Below the pieces are notes generated by a model, which did not search any database, had not been told where the DNA came from, and was given only the letters and a program-made list of their open reading frames with translations. Positions 1-6,022 of a stretch of DNA of 8,942 nt are shown here, one piece after another. The stretch lies in contig CATMVR010000155.1 of NCBI GenBank assembly GCA_950075905.1, positions 1 to 8,942 of the forward strand, written 5' to 3'. Every line of letters begins with the position of its first letter. Position 1 is the stretch's first letter. The DNA is from an uncultured Persicitalea sp. (lineage in GTDB: Bacteria; Bacteroidota; Bacteroidia; Cytophagales; Spirosomataceae). The translations under genes and the position numbers were made by a program.

Positions 1-143
1 CGTCCGGCAAAGAAGCGGCCCGGAACCAGAAGCTGAAAAAAGGCGAATCCATGACGGTGCGTTACCGTCTGGTGGTAGCCTCGCATCACCTTACGGATGC
101 CGAAATGACCGCTTTGGCTACCGATTTTGCCAAGGTGAAGTAA
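1..143 (+). CDS. 3' end of a gene, possibly PmoA/DUF6807 family (partial)
   Basis: An open frame enters from the left edge (first complete codon at position 3) and stops with TAA at 141-143, leaving only about 46 residues. The visible piece reads KKGESMTVRYRLVVASHH, then a short helix ending DFAKVK. A 'GES-x-x-x-RYRLVV' beta strand near the C terminus followed by a short terminal helix resembles the end of the PmoA-like DUF6807 proteins common in Bacteroidota carbohydrate-utilisation loci. That is recognition from memory on a very short fragment, so the family is tentative; that a real coding end lies here is much more certain. A strong terminator begins 15 nt after the stop, which supports a real gene end. 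The start, most of the domain and any signal peptide lie outside the window. Confidence 0.55.
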   Translation, partial: SGKEAARNQKLKKGESMTVRYRLVVASHHLTDAEMTALATDFAKVK

Positions 144-157
144 ACAACGTTTCTTAC

Positions 158-186
158 AAAAAAGCCGGCATCAGCCGGCTTTTTTT
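158..186. terminator. Bidirectional intrinsic terminator between converging genes
   Basis: An A6 run plus GCCGGC (158-169), a 4-nt loop ATCA, then GCCGGC followed by T7 (174-186) form a perfect G/C-rich stem with A and T tracts on either side. It therefore works as a Rho-independent terminator for the plus-strand gene ending at 143 and for hemW arriving on the minus strand. The hemW stop codon (185-187) lies inside the T tract. Confidence 0.9.
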
Positions 187-1312
187 ATGCTTCCAGAAAC
201 AGCTCGCTGGCCACCCGGTCTGCGAAGAGCTTTCCTTGCTCGGTCAGGCAGAGCAGGCCGTCGCGGGTATGTAGCCAACCTACTTCGTGGAGGCGAAAAA
301 GCTCATGGCCCATCTGGGCCAAAAAAAGTCCGCCCGATAGTTCCTGCAGCAGGTCGAGCCGGCAGCCCCACTTGGTGCGCAGGCCCGTTAGGAGGTACTC
401 GTTCACCTGATCAGCGACCGATAAGTTTTCTAAGGTACAGGGGAGCTTGCCCTGCCCGATGCTCTTGATGTAGTTGGCGTTGTGGGCCACATTGTACTGA
501 CGGCTTGGCCCGTTGTACGAGTGGGCGCTGGGGCCGATGCCGAGGTAGGGGCGTCGCTGCCAGTAGGCGCTATTGTGCAGGCTGTATTTCTGATCGCGGG
601 CAAAGTTCGAAATTTCGTACTGTTCAAACCCATTTTCCTGTAAAGTCCCCACCAGGATTTCAAACTGCTCTGCCGCGTACTCATCTTCAATCGGGTCCAT
701 TTTGCGGTTTTTTACCCATTTGCCAAAAGCTGTTTTGGGCTCGATGGTCAGGCAGTAAGCCGAAATGTGGGGCACGCCCAGCGTCAGGGCTTTCTGAATA
801 TCGCTCCGCAAAATACCGTGGTCGGGGGCCGGAATGGCGTAAATCAGATCAATGGTCAGGTTAGTAATGCCGGCGTCCTGCGCAGCTTTTACGCTGGCTT
901 CGGCTTCTATAGCGTTGTGGGCGCGGTTCATGAACCGCAAATGTGGCTCGTGGAAAGACTGGATACCGATGCTCAGGCGGTTTACGCCCAGCTCATAAAA
1001 ATCGGTCAGGACCTGCCGGTCCAAATCGTCGGGATTGGCTTCTAGGGTTATTTCGGCGTTGGGGAGAAGCTGGAAATGATGCCGGATGGTATCGAGCAGA
1101 CCACCTAACTCAGTTTTGGTGAGCAGGGAAGGCGTGCCGCCGCCAAAGTATACCGTCCGGATCTCTGACCCGGCGAGGTAACCCGCCTGCATTTCTATTT
1201 CCCGGACCATAGCCCGCAGCATCTCCTTTTTGCTACTAAGCGAGGTGCTGAAATGAAAATCGCAGTAGTGGCAGGCCTGCCGGCAGAAAGGAATATGGAG
1301 ATACAGATGCAT
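185..1312 (-). CDS. hemW: HemW, radical SAM heme chaperone-like protein
   Basis: A 375-residue radical SAM protein of the coproporphyrinogen-III-oxidase-like family. Visible features are the [4Fe-4S] cluster motif CRQACHYC (C10, C14, C17), the SAM-contact motif GGGTP (57-61), the SIGIQSF strand (114-120), and the motif HNSAYW (246-251). The last fits the HNxxYW signature of HemW, which separates HemW heme chaperones from true HemN oxidases. The family delivers heme to membrane respiratory proteins in the cytoplasm; it is often misannotated as coproporphyrinogen oxidase. I chose ATG at 1312 because family members begin a few residues before 'LYxHIPFC'. A GTG at 1345 is in frame, but it lies inside the terminator of the ribosomal operon and would add 11 unlike residues. 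No Shine-Dalgarno or clear promoter is visible upstream, so expression may rely partly on readthrough from rplI. Confidence 0.93.
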   Translation of the reverse strand: MHLYLHIPFCRQACHYCDFHFSTSLSSKKEMLRAMVREIEMQAGYLAGSEIRTVYFGGGTPSLLTKTELGGLLDTIRHHFQLLPNAEITLEANPDDLDRQVLTDFYELGVNRLSIGIQSFHEPHLRFMNRAHNAIEAEASVKAAQDAGITNLTIDLIYAIPAPDHGILRSDIQKALTLGVPHISAYCLTIEPKTAFGKWVKNRKMDPIEDEYAAEQFEILVGTLQENGFEQYEISNFARDQKYSLHNSAYWQRRPYLGIGPSAHSYNGPSRQYNVAHNANYIKSIGQGKLPCTLENLSVADQVNEYLLTGLRTKWGCRLDLLQELSGGLFLAQMGHELFRLHEVGWLHTRDGLLCLTEQGKLFADRVASELFLEA

Positions 1313-1336
1313 GAGTAGGTATAGAGAAAAAACGAC

Positions 1337-1362
1337 AAAAGGCACGGATTCCCGTGCCTTTT
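1337..1362 (-). terminator. Intrinsic terminator of the rpsF-rpsR-rplI operon
   Basis: The arms AAAAGGCACGG (1337-1347) and CCGTGCCTTTT (1352-1362) are perfectly complementary around a 4-nt loop. Read on the minus strand after the rplI stop (1387), the stem is followed by TTTTGTCG and a further T-rich run, a good intrinsic terminator. Its right side on the plus strand is also T-rich, so weak bidirectional use is possible, but no plus-strand gene ends here. hemW begins 24 nt further on. Confidence 0.88.
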
Positions 1363-1386
1363 GTATTCATGATAGGACCAAAAAAG

Positions 1387-1830
1387 TTATTCAGCCGGTA
1401 CCACGTTGATGGTCACGGTATGCTTCACATCCTTGTGGAGATCCACCACCGCATTGTAGGTACCCACAGACTTTACTTCGTCTACGGTGATCTTCTTACG
1501 ATCGATATCAATGCCTTTGGCTTGCAGGGCGTCGGCTACCTGAGTGTTGGTTACCCGGCCAAAAATACGGCCGCTTTCACCCACTACTGCCTGAATGTCA
1601 ATCACCATGTCTCCAATGGAAGCGGCAATTTCTTCGGCGTCTTTTCTGAGTTTCTCCGCCTTGTGCGAAGCCTGACGAATGTTTTCGTCAATGATCTTAC
1701 GATTCGTGGAATTGGCCAGAATGGCGTACCCCTGCGGAATCAGGTAATTGCGGCCGTAGCCGGCTTTCACCGAAACTGTGTCATTTTTATAACCCAGTCC
1801 GGCTATATCGGTAATTAATATAATATCCAT
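1387..1830 (-). CDS. rplI: 50S ribosomal protein bL9
   Basis: A 147-residue protein close to the usual length of bL9 (about 149). The N-terminal rRNA-binding domain contains the family signature GYGRNYLIPQGYA at 24-36, preceded by VSVKA. A charged helical connector follows (about 42-75), then the C-terminal domain starting at the GRIFGRVT segment (87-94), which matches the usual 'GKLFGSVT'. bL9 binds 23S rRNA near the L1 stalk and influences translation fidelity. It is the last gene of the rpsF-rpsR-rplI operon, 22 nt after rpsR. An AAAGGA lies 10 nt before the ATG on the message, a modest Shine-Dalgarno match. The operon terminator follows at 1337-1362. Confidence 0.97.
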   Translation of the reverse strand: MDIILITDIAGLGYKNDTVSVKAGYGRNYLIPQGYAILANSTNRKIIDENIRQASHKAEKLRKDAEEIAASIGDMVIDIQAVVGESGRIFGRVTNTQVADALQAKGIDIDRKKITVDEVKSVGTYNAVVDLHKDVKHTVTINVVPAE

Positions 1831-1852
1831 TTCTTTACGATCCTTTACGTGG

Positions 1853-2104
1853 TTATTTCAATTGATCGGCTACAAACGGCATCAGAGCCAGGTGGCGCGA
1901 ACGCTTGATGGCCTGTGATACTTTGCGCTGGTACTTAAGGCTCGTGCCAGTAAGACGGCGGGGAAGAATTTTACCCTGCTCGTTTACAAGTTTCAACAGG
2001 AAGTTAGGATCCTTGTAGTCGATGTACTTGATGCCAGACTTCTTGAAGCGGCAGTACTTCTTGCGGTTTATGTTCTTATCTACGGGTTCGTTTACGAGTG
2101 TCAT
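1853..2104 (-). CDS. rpsR: 30S ribosomal protein bS18
   Basis: An 83-residue protein with the bS18 signature ILPRRLTG (46-53) followed by KYQRKVSQ and the terminal helix AIKRSRHLALMPF (65-77). bS18 pairs with bS6 on the platform of the small subunit. One cysteine (C18) is present, not a full zinc ligand set. The ATG lies only 3 nt after the rpsF stop codon, indicating translational coupling. The last rpsF codons supply AGAGGAA about 9 nt before the start, an SD-like sequence that is unusual in a genome where most starts lack one. Confidence 0.97.
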   Translation of the reverse strand: MTLVNEPVDKNINRKKYCRFKKSGIKYIDYKDPNFLLKLVNEQGKILPRRLTGTSLKYQRKVSQAIKRSRHLALMPFVADQLK

Positions 2105-2107
2105 AGC

Positions 2108-2479
2108 TTAAGCTTCCTCTTTTTTAGGTTCAACATCTTTCTTGCGACCCACGAGTCCCTTACGCTTCTTTTCGTTGTAGGCAATCGCGTGCTTGTCGAG
2201 CAATACGGTCAAAAAGCGCATAACGCGCTCATCGCGACGAAACTCCGTTTCCAGGGTGTCGATCAGCGTACCGGGAGCCGTGTACTCCACCAACTGATAG
2301 TAGCCCGTGTTTTTCTTTTGGATGGGGTAGGCCAGCTTGCGCAGTCCCCAGTCTTCTTCGTGTACCAGTTCCGCACCATTTTCGGTGAGAAGATTCCGGA
2401 ACTTGTCAACGGCGTCCCTCATCTGGGCCTCAGATAAGATGGGAGTTAAAATGAACACCGTTTCATACTGTTTGTTCAT
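2108..2479 (-). CDS. rpsF: 30S ribosomal protein bS6
   Basis: A 123-residue protein with the bS6 fold signals: the first strand YETVFILTP (5-13), the conserved [13 protein letters not shown] (44-56) followed by GYYQLVEY, and [12 protein letters not shown] (81-92). It binds 16S rRNA as a heterodimer with bS18, encoded immediately downstream. The C-terminal tail after about residue 100 is lysine- and glutamate-rich (KKRKG to KKEEA), as expected for a disordered extension. No Shine-Dalgarno sequence precedes the ATG; the leader is A/T-rich, as is normal for Bacteroidota. The operon promoter is at 2535-2565. Confidence 0.97.
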   Translation of the reverse strand: MNKQYETVFILTPILSEAQMRDAVDKFRNLLTENGAELVHEEDWGLRKLAYPIQKKNTGYYQLVEYTAPGTLIDTLETEFRRDERVMRFLTVLLDKHAIAYNEKKRKGLVGRKKDVEPKKEEA

Positions 2480-2534
2480 ACGAATGAATTGATTTGTAAA
2501 TAGATACTTGATTATTTCCTCAAAAATGAGGGTG

Positions 2535-2565
2535 CAAAAATAAGGCTTGAAACGTTAAGTTCCAA
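2535..2565 (-). promoter_or_regulatory. Bacteroidota-type promoter of the rpsF operon
   Basis: On the minus strand TATTTTTG (plus 2535-2542) matches the Bacteroidota -7 consensus TAnnTTTG exactly. A TTG (plus 2563-2565) lies 20 nt upstream, the expected spacing for the -33 element. Transcription would start near 2529, giving a leader of about 50 nt. The -33 element and the T-rich -7 box both fall inside the terminator of the upstream gene. Confidence 0.7.
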
Positions 2566-2572
2566 GCCTTAT
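2535..2572 (-). terminator. Intrinsic terminator of the coiled-coil protein gene
   Basis: The arms ATAAGGCTTG (2540-2549) and CAAGCCTTAT (2563-2572) are perfectly complementary. One mismatch is followed by three more pairs (AAC/GTT), closing on a 5-nt loop. Read on the minus strand after the stop of the gene ending at 2599, the stem runs into TTATTTTTG, a suitable U tract. The same T tract is the -7 element of the next promoter. Confidence 0.8.
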
Positions 2573-2598
2573 CTCATGGATTGACAAAAACCGCCGGG

Positions 2599-3540
2599 TT
2601 ATTTGACTGTAAAGTCACCCTGACCGATCTTGAAACCTTCGCTGTACAGCTCTACGGTGTACTTACCATCTTTGAGGGGTACCCCGCCACGGCCATACAT
2701 GATATCAATGGTCTGACGCGAATTGTTGAAGTTGACGGCCTCTTTGGAGCTGTAAATCATCTCGCGGCCATTGTGCACAAAGGCTCCCGAGCCGGTGGCC
2801 ATATCAGACAGTACCGCGCCGTTGGGGTCAAGAATGCGCATGTAGATTTCCTTGCGGTCCTGCCGGGCTACGGCGTTGGGAGCCAGGGTAAAGCTTACTT
2901 TGAGCTTGTCGATCCGGCGGGCCCGGTAGGCGCCGCCTTCGCGTTCCTTACCCCGGGAGTTCAGGGCGTTGACGGCAATGTTTTCGGCGCGCAGGGCCGA
3001 TGCCATCGTTACTTTTTCGCTCAGCTCCCGGTTCTGAACGGCGTAGTTGGTCACCGAGTCGGCGAGGGCCAGTTTTTCTGTCTGCAGGCCGGTGAGTGTC
3101 TGCGATAATTCTTCGTTTTTGGCGGTTACGATGCCGAGCTCTTCACGGAGCTGGGCAATGTCCCGATCTTTTTGTGAAAGTATGGCCTCGTAGGACTTGA
3201 TTTTGTCCTCGTATTTCCGGGCCGAGTACGTATTCAGGTTGGTCAGGGACTGTTTATCCCGTTCCAGTTGTTGTTTCAGCACAATCAGTGAGTCCACGCT
3301 GCCTCCAAGCTGCTGAATTTCGGCAATTTTTGCGTCAAGCTGCGCAGATATGGAGTCCAGTTTGGTTTTTGTAAACAGTACTTCTTCGGTCTTGGCCGCA
3401 ATGATGGTATCTTTGCTTTCATTTTCCTGTCTTTCCTGGTAGAAGAAGTAAAGCAGAACGATGTTCAGTAACGCTAAAACGGCCAATGCCGCCCATAAGA
3501 GGGTTTTGCGATCTTGCTTCTGTTCTTGATTGTAATCCAT
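2599..3540 (-). CDS. Membrane-anchored coiled-coil protein with C-terminal beta domain, function unknown
   Basis: 313 residues, not matched by me to a named family. A short charged N terminus precedes one hydrophobic segment (about 13-34, with AALAVLALLNIVLLYFF) and no signal cleavage site, suggesting a type II single-pass inner-membrane protein. Residues about 37-190 are a long K/E/Q/L heptad-like helix, probably coiled coil. Residues 204-213 (AYRARRIDKL) form a basic linker. The rest (about 213-313) alternates strands and turns (SFTLAPNA, IYMRILDPNG, TIDIMYG, DGKYTVELYSEG, GQGDFTVK), consistent with an Ig-like beta sandwich. Such proteins are easily misannotated as SMC or chromosome-segregation proteins because of the coiled coil; no ATPase motif is present. 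It is monocistronic by context, divergent from yggS, and has its own terminator. Confidence 0.85.
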   Translation of the reverse strand: MDYNQEQKQDRKTLLWAALAVLALLNIVLLYFFYQERQENESKDTIIAAKTEEVLFTKTKLDSISAQLDAKIAEIQQLGGSVDSLIVLKQQLERDKQSLTNLNTYSARKYEDKIKSYEAILSQKDRDIAQLREELGIVTAKNEELSQTLTGLQTEKLALADSVTNYAVQNRELSEKVTMASALRAENIAVNALNSRGKEREGGAYRARRIDKLKVSFTLAPNAVARQDRKEIYMRILDPNGAVLSDMATGSGAFVHNGREMIYSSKEAVNFNNSRQTIDIMYGRGGVPLKDGKYTVELYSEGFKIGQGDFTVK

Positions 3541-3602
3541 AAACTACATTGATTTTGTTTGAAGGGATAACTAGTAAAGTTGGTTGGTTCTAGCCTCTGC
3601 TG

Positions 3603-3610
3603 CAAATATA
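3603..3610 (-). promoter_or_regulatory. Candidate -7 promoter element for the coiled-coil protein gene
   Basis: On the minus strand TATATTTG matches TAnnTTTG exactly, 62 nt before the start codon at 3540. I see no TTG at the expected 19-21 nt further upstream, only one 11 nt away, so the call rests on the -7 box and its position in a divergent AT-rich spacer. For yggS on the other strand no consensus promoter was found; the nearest match (TAAATTTTG just before its ATG) has the wrong spacing. Confidence 0.35.
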
Positions 3611-3671
3611 CTATATTATTTCAACTACTATTTTAATTGGTTCATACACAGTAAATTAAATATAAATTTTG

Positions 3672-4334
3672 ATGTCCATAAAAAATAATATCGCCCAAAT
3701 TGAAAACGAACTGAAAGGGCGGGCCCGCCTTGTGGCCGTCACCAAAACCAAACCCGTGGCCATGCTACAGGAAGCCTACGAAGCCGGCTGTACCCTCTTC
3801 GGCGAAAACAAGGTACAGGAAATGACCGACAAATACGAGGCACTGCCCAAAGACATCGAATGGCACATGATCGGGCACCTGCAAACCAATAAGGTCAAGT
3901 ACATCGTACCCTTTGTTTCGCTGATACATTCGGTGGACAGTGCAAAATTACTAAAAGAGATTGACAAGCAGGCGGCCAAACATGACCGGGTGGTAGATTG
4001 TCTTTTGCAGATTCATATCGCCAAGGAGGAGAGCAAATTCGGCTTGTCGGAAGAGGAGGTGCACCAGCTACTCGATTCCCCAGAGTTTTATGCCATGAAA
4101 AACATTTGCATCGTGGGCCTGATGGGCATGGCTACCAATACCGACTCAGATGCCCAGATCCGGAAGGAGTTCCGGGGGCTGAAGCAGCTCTATGACTCCC
4201 TGAAACAGTCAGAAACGGACAGGGTACTTATGCGGGAGCTCTCCATGGGCATGAGCGGCGACTACCCCATTGCCGTGGAAGAGGGTAGTACCCTGGTGCG
4301 GGTAGGTAGCGCTATCTTCGGGGCCCGGGGGTAG
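3672..4334 (+). CDS. yggS: YggS/PLPBP family pyridoxal phosphate homeostasis protein
   Basis: A 220-residue protein of the YggS/PLPBP (COG0325) family, a single-domain TIM barrel resembling the N-terminal half of alanine racemase. It binds PLP and maintains vitamin B6 and amino-acid homeostasis without known catalysis. Visible signatures are AVTKTKP (22-28) with the PLP lysine K25, GENKVQE (44-50), WHMIGHLQTNK (64-74), IHSVDS (85-90), IAKEESKFGL (116-125), GLMGMAT (149-155), and the phosphate-binding end LSMGMSGDYPIA (190-201) with VRVGSAIFGAR. I chose ATG at 3672; a TTG one codon earlier is in frame but unnecessary. No Shine-Dalgarno is evident in the AT-rich leader. The 3' end overlaps the oppositely oriented glycosyltransferase gene by 23 bp. 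Confidence 0.95.
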   Translation: MSIKNNIAQIENELKGRARLVAVTKTKPVAMLQEAYEAGCTLFGENKVQEMTDKYEALPKDIEWHMIGHLQTNKVKYIVPFVSLIHSVDSAKLLKEIDKQAAKHDRVVDCLLQIHIAKEESKFGLSEEEVHQLLDSPEFYAMKNICIVGLMGMATNTDSDAQIRKEFRGLKQLYDSLKQSETDRVLMRELSMGMSGDYPIAVEEGSTLVRVGSAIFGARG

Positions 4335-5373
4335 GTACCCGCACGGCGGTTGCCGAAAGAGCTGCTTCTACGGTACCCAGTACTTTTTCCAGCGGGAGGT
4401 CGGTGCAGGGTACGCCCTCCTCCCGAATCAGTACACTGTTTTCGCCACTGCCGTACGACCCTGAGTAGGGATTGTAGCTCGGGAAATCATTCAACGAGCC
4501 CATCAGAACAAAGCCAAAGGTACCCACGGCGTTGGCCAGGTGCGAAGGACCGCTGTCGAGCCCGATAAAGTACTGCGCACGCCGGATCACCTCGGCGGTT
4601 TCAAGAATGGATAGCTGTCCACAGAGATTCCGGTAGGCGGGATTGGTTACCGTTAGGCTGGACTTGAGACCGATTTCTACAATGTGAAAAGGGTATTTGT
4701 GGGCCAGCGTTTCTACGAGTTGCTCCCAGCGGGCGGTAGGCCAGTCTTTGATGGGCAGGTTTGACTGGCAATGGATCACGATAAAGTTTTCGGGCAGGCC
4801 GAGCGTATCCGCCTTCTGTCGGTGGCGGTCCTGTAAGTAGAGCCGGGGCTGGGTGTCGGCGGGCGGGCTCAGGTGGGCGGTTTTGGCAAATACGGTCAGC
4901 AAATTGCCAAAGTTGAAGTAGGTGTGCACATTGATGCCCTGCGCCACCGCCGCCGGATTTTCCAGAAACACGTCGCAGCGGTCGCAGCGGTTGTTGTTGC
5001 GGAATTGCAGCTGAAATACCTCATTGAATACGCCAGTGGCGAGCAGCACCCGGCGTTGCGTCACGCAGTACTCAGCGAAGGATTCGTCAATAGCGGGATT
5101 GGTATCGACCAGCTCCCGGTAGGCCGGTTTAACAAACCACACCAGGTGGGCGTTAGGGTAGAGGCTGCGCACGTGCCGCGACAACGGCTCGGCGGCTACG
5201 ATGTCGCCAAAGTGCTCCGTCCGGACGATCGCGATGAGGGGGCGGCCTTTCAGACCGGCCTTTTTGAGACGAAAATAAAACCAGGCCCGGTATCCCAATA
5301 GGTGGGCCCGGCCAATGTGGGAGTATTTATGGTAGCGGTGCGTCCAGAGCGCTATGAAGGAATCCAATGTCAT
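4312..5373 (-). CDS. Glycosyltransferase family 9 (heptosyltransferase-like)
   Basis: 353 residues. The N-terminal Rossmann domain begins with IAIVRTEHFGDIVAAEPL (47-64), the family 9 'R-x-x-x-x-GD' start, followed by LYPNAHLVWFV. The C-terminal donor domain has IVIHCQSNLPIKDWP (198-211), WEQLVETL, and the signature FIGLDSGPSHLANAVG (269-284). Family 9 enzymes transfer heptose or related sugars in lipopolysaccharide synthesis at the cytoplasmic face of the inner membrane; the exact donor cannot be read from sequence. Two unusual spots are CDRC (130-133) between the domains, perhaps a metal or disulfide pair, and a proline/arginine-rich last stretch that overlaps yggS on the other strand. It is transcribed alone, with no clear promoter; a TACCTTGC upstream is only a partial -7 match. 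Confidence 0.9.
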   Translation of the reverse strand: MTLDSFIALWTHRYHKYSHIGRAHLLGYRAWFYFRLKKAGLKGRPLIAIVRTEHFGDIVAAEPLSRHVRSLYPNAHLVWFVKPAYRELVDTNPAIDESFAEYCVTQRRVLLATGVFNEVFQLQFRNNNRCDRCDVFLENPAAVAQGINVHTYFNFGNLLTVFAKTAHLSPPADTQPRLYLQDRHRQKADTLGLPENFIVIHCQSNLPIKDWPTARWEQLVETLAHKYPFHIVEIGLKSSLTVTNPAYRNLCGQLSILETAEVIRRAQYFIGLDSGPSHLANAVGTFGFVLMGSLNDFPSYNPYSGSYGSGENSVLIREEGVPCTDLPLEKVLGTVEAALSATAVRVPTPGPRR

Positions 5374-5425
5374 GCGTAAACCGTGCTTTTGCCCCGCAAG
5401 GTAATAAAGAAAAATGGATGGGCTG

Positions 5426-5456
5426 TTGCGCAGCCCTCCCTTTGCCAGTACCTTTG
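5426..5456 (+). promoter_or_regulatory. Bacteroidota-type promoter of the DUF423 gene
   Basis: TTG (5426-5428), a 20-nt spacer, then TACCTTTG (5449-5456) match the TTG/TAnnTTTG layout fully. Transcription would start near 5463, about 29 nt before the ATG at 5492. This supports that start over an in-frame ATG at 5414, which lies upstream of the promoter. Confidence 0.7.
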
Positions 5457-5491
5457 GTCATTTTCTACGTAAACGGATAATATACATCTTT

Positions 5492-5869
5492 ATGAAATTT
5501 ATGGTACAGTTTGGGGCTATACTGGGAGCCGTGGCCGTGGCCATCGGCGCGTTTGGTGCCCACGCCCTCAAAGATATGCTGGCTACTACCGGCCGCACGG
5601 ATACCTTCGAAACCGCAGTAAAATACCAGTTTTACCACGCTCTGGCCATGGTGCTGGTGGGCGTACTGCTGGCCAAAGCGGATCCCGCCGCGGCCAAATG
5701 GCTCAACTGGTCGGGCTACGCGTTTGCGGGCGGGGTGCTGATTTTTTCGGGCTCGTTGTATACCATTTGCTTCACTGGCATCACCAAGTTTGGCGCCGTG
5801 GCTCCCATCGGTGGCCTGCTCATGATTGCCGGCTGGGTACTGCTGTTTGTAGCTGCTGGGAAGCTTTAA
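5492..5869 (+). CDS. DUF423 family small inner-membrane protein (YgdD-like)
   Basis: 125 residues, the usual size for the family, with four predicted hydrophobic segments (about 5-24, 48-62, 75-95, 103-121). Family signatures visible are GAFGAHAL (18-25), KYQFYHALAM (44-53), FSGSLY (85-90) and GAVAPIGGLLMIAGW (101-115). The family is widespread in bacteria with no established biochemical role. The start is set by homology, since the family begins just before the first membrane helix, and by the promoter at 5426-5456; the in-frame ATG at 5501 is a slightly less likely alternative. There is no Shine-Dalgarno. The gene converges on the kinase-like gene, with the spacer between them filled by repeats starting just after its stop. 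Confidence 0.93.
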   Translation: MKFMVQFGAILGAVAVAIGAFGAHALKDMLATTGRTDTFETAVKYQFYHALAMVLVGVLLAKADPAAAKWLNWSGYAFAGGVLIFSGSLYTICFTGITKFGAVAPIGGLLMIAGWVLLFVAAGKL

Positions 5870-5877
5870 TGAAAAGA

Positions 5878-5907
5878 GTTGAGGAGTTTAGGGTTGAGGA
5901 GTTTAGA
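5878..5907 (+). repeat. Tandem 15-nt repeat, two copies
   Basis: Units 5878-5892 and 5893-5907 share GTTGAGGAGTTTAG and differ only at the last base. The 15-nt period reappears at 6037-6063, where TAGAGTTGATGA and TAGAGTTGAGGA are spaced by 15. Confidence 0.9.
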
Positions 5908-5932
5908 GCTAAGTAGTCATGCAAAAATAATT

Positions 5933-6006
5933 ACCGCAAAGACGCAAGGGCGCAAAGATTTGATAATTAGAAACATACATCTTTGCGTCTATCGCGTCTT
6001 TGCGGT
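5933..6006. repeat. CGCAAAG-type long imperfect inverted repeat (hairpin)
   Basis: The left arm 5933-5959 and right arm 5979-6006 pair through ACCGCAAAGACGC (left) and GCGTCTTTGCGGT (right). A short internal mismatch zone follows, then CGCAAAGAT against ATCTTTGCG, closing on a 19-nt A/T-rich loop. Each arm itself contains CGCAAAG twice. An RNA from either strand would fold into a long hairpin, so it may help end transcription of both converging genes, though no T run follows immediately. Confidence 0.88.
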
Positions 6007-6022
6007 TAAAATATAAACTAAT

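Noticed and set aside
1313..1345. GTG at 1345 as the hemW start
   Set aside because: It lies within the rpsF-operon terminator and adds 11 residues before the point where HemW proteins normally begin.
1354..1818. 154-codon plus-strand frame opposite rplI
   Set aside because: Antisense to a highly conserved ribosomal protein gene, no recognisable domain, and its start lies inside the operon terminator.
2480..2534. S6:S18-binding leader motif in the rpsF message
   Set aside because: I saw no CCG-containing bulged hairpin near the rpsF start of the kind described for this autoregulatory motif; only a 5-bp stem (2518-2531) at the probable transcript start.
2581..3108. 175-codon plus-strand frame opposite the coiled-coil gene
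   Set aside because: No family resemblance, no promoter, and fully explained as a shadow of the minus-strand gene.
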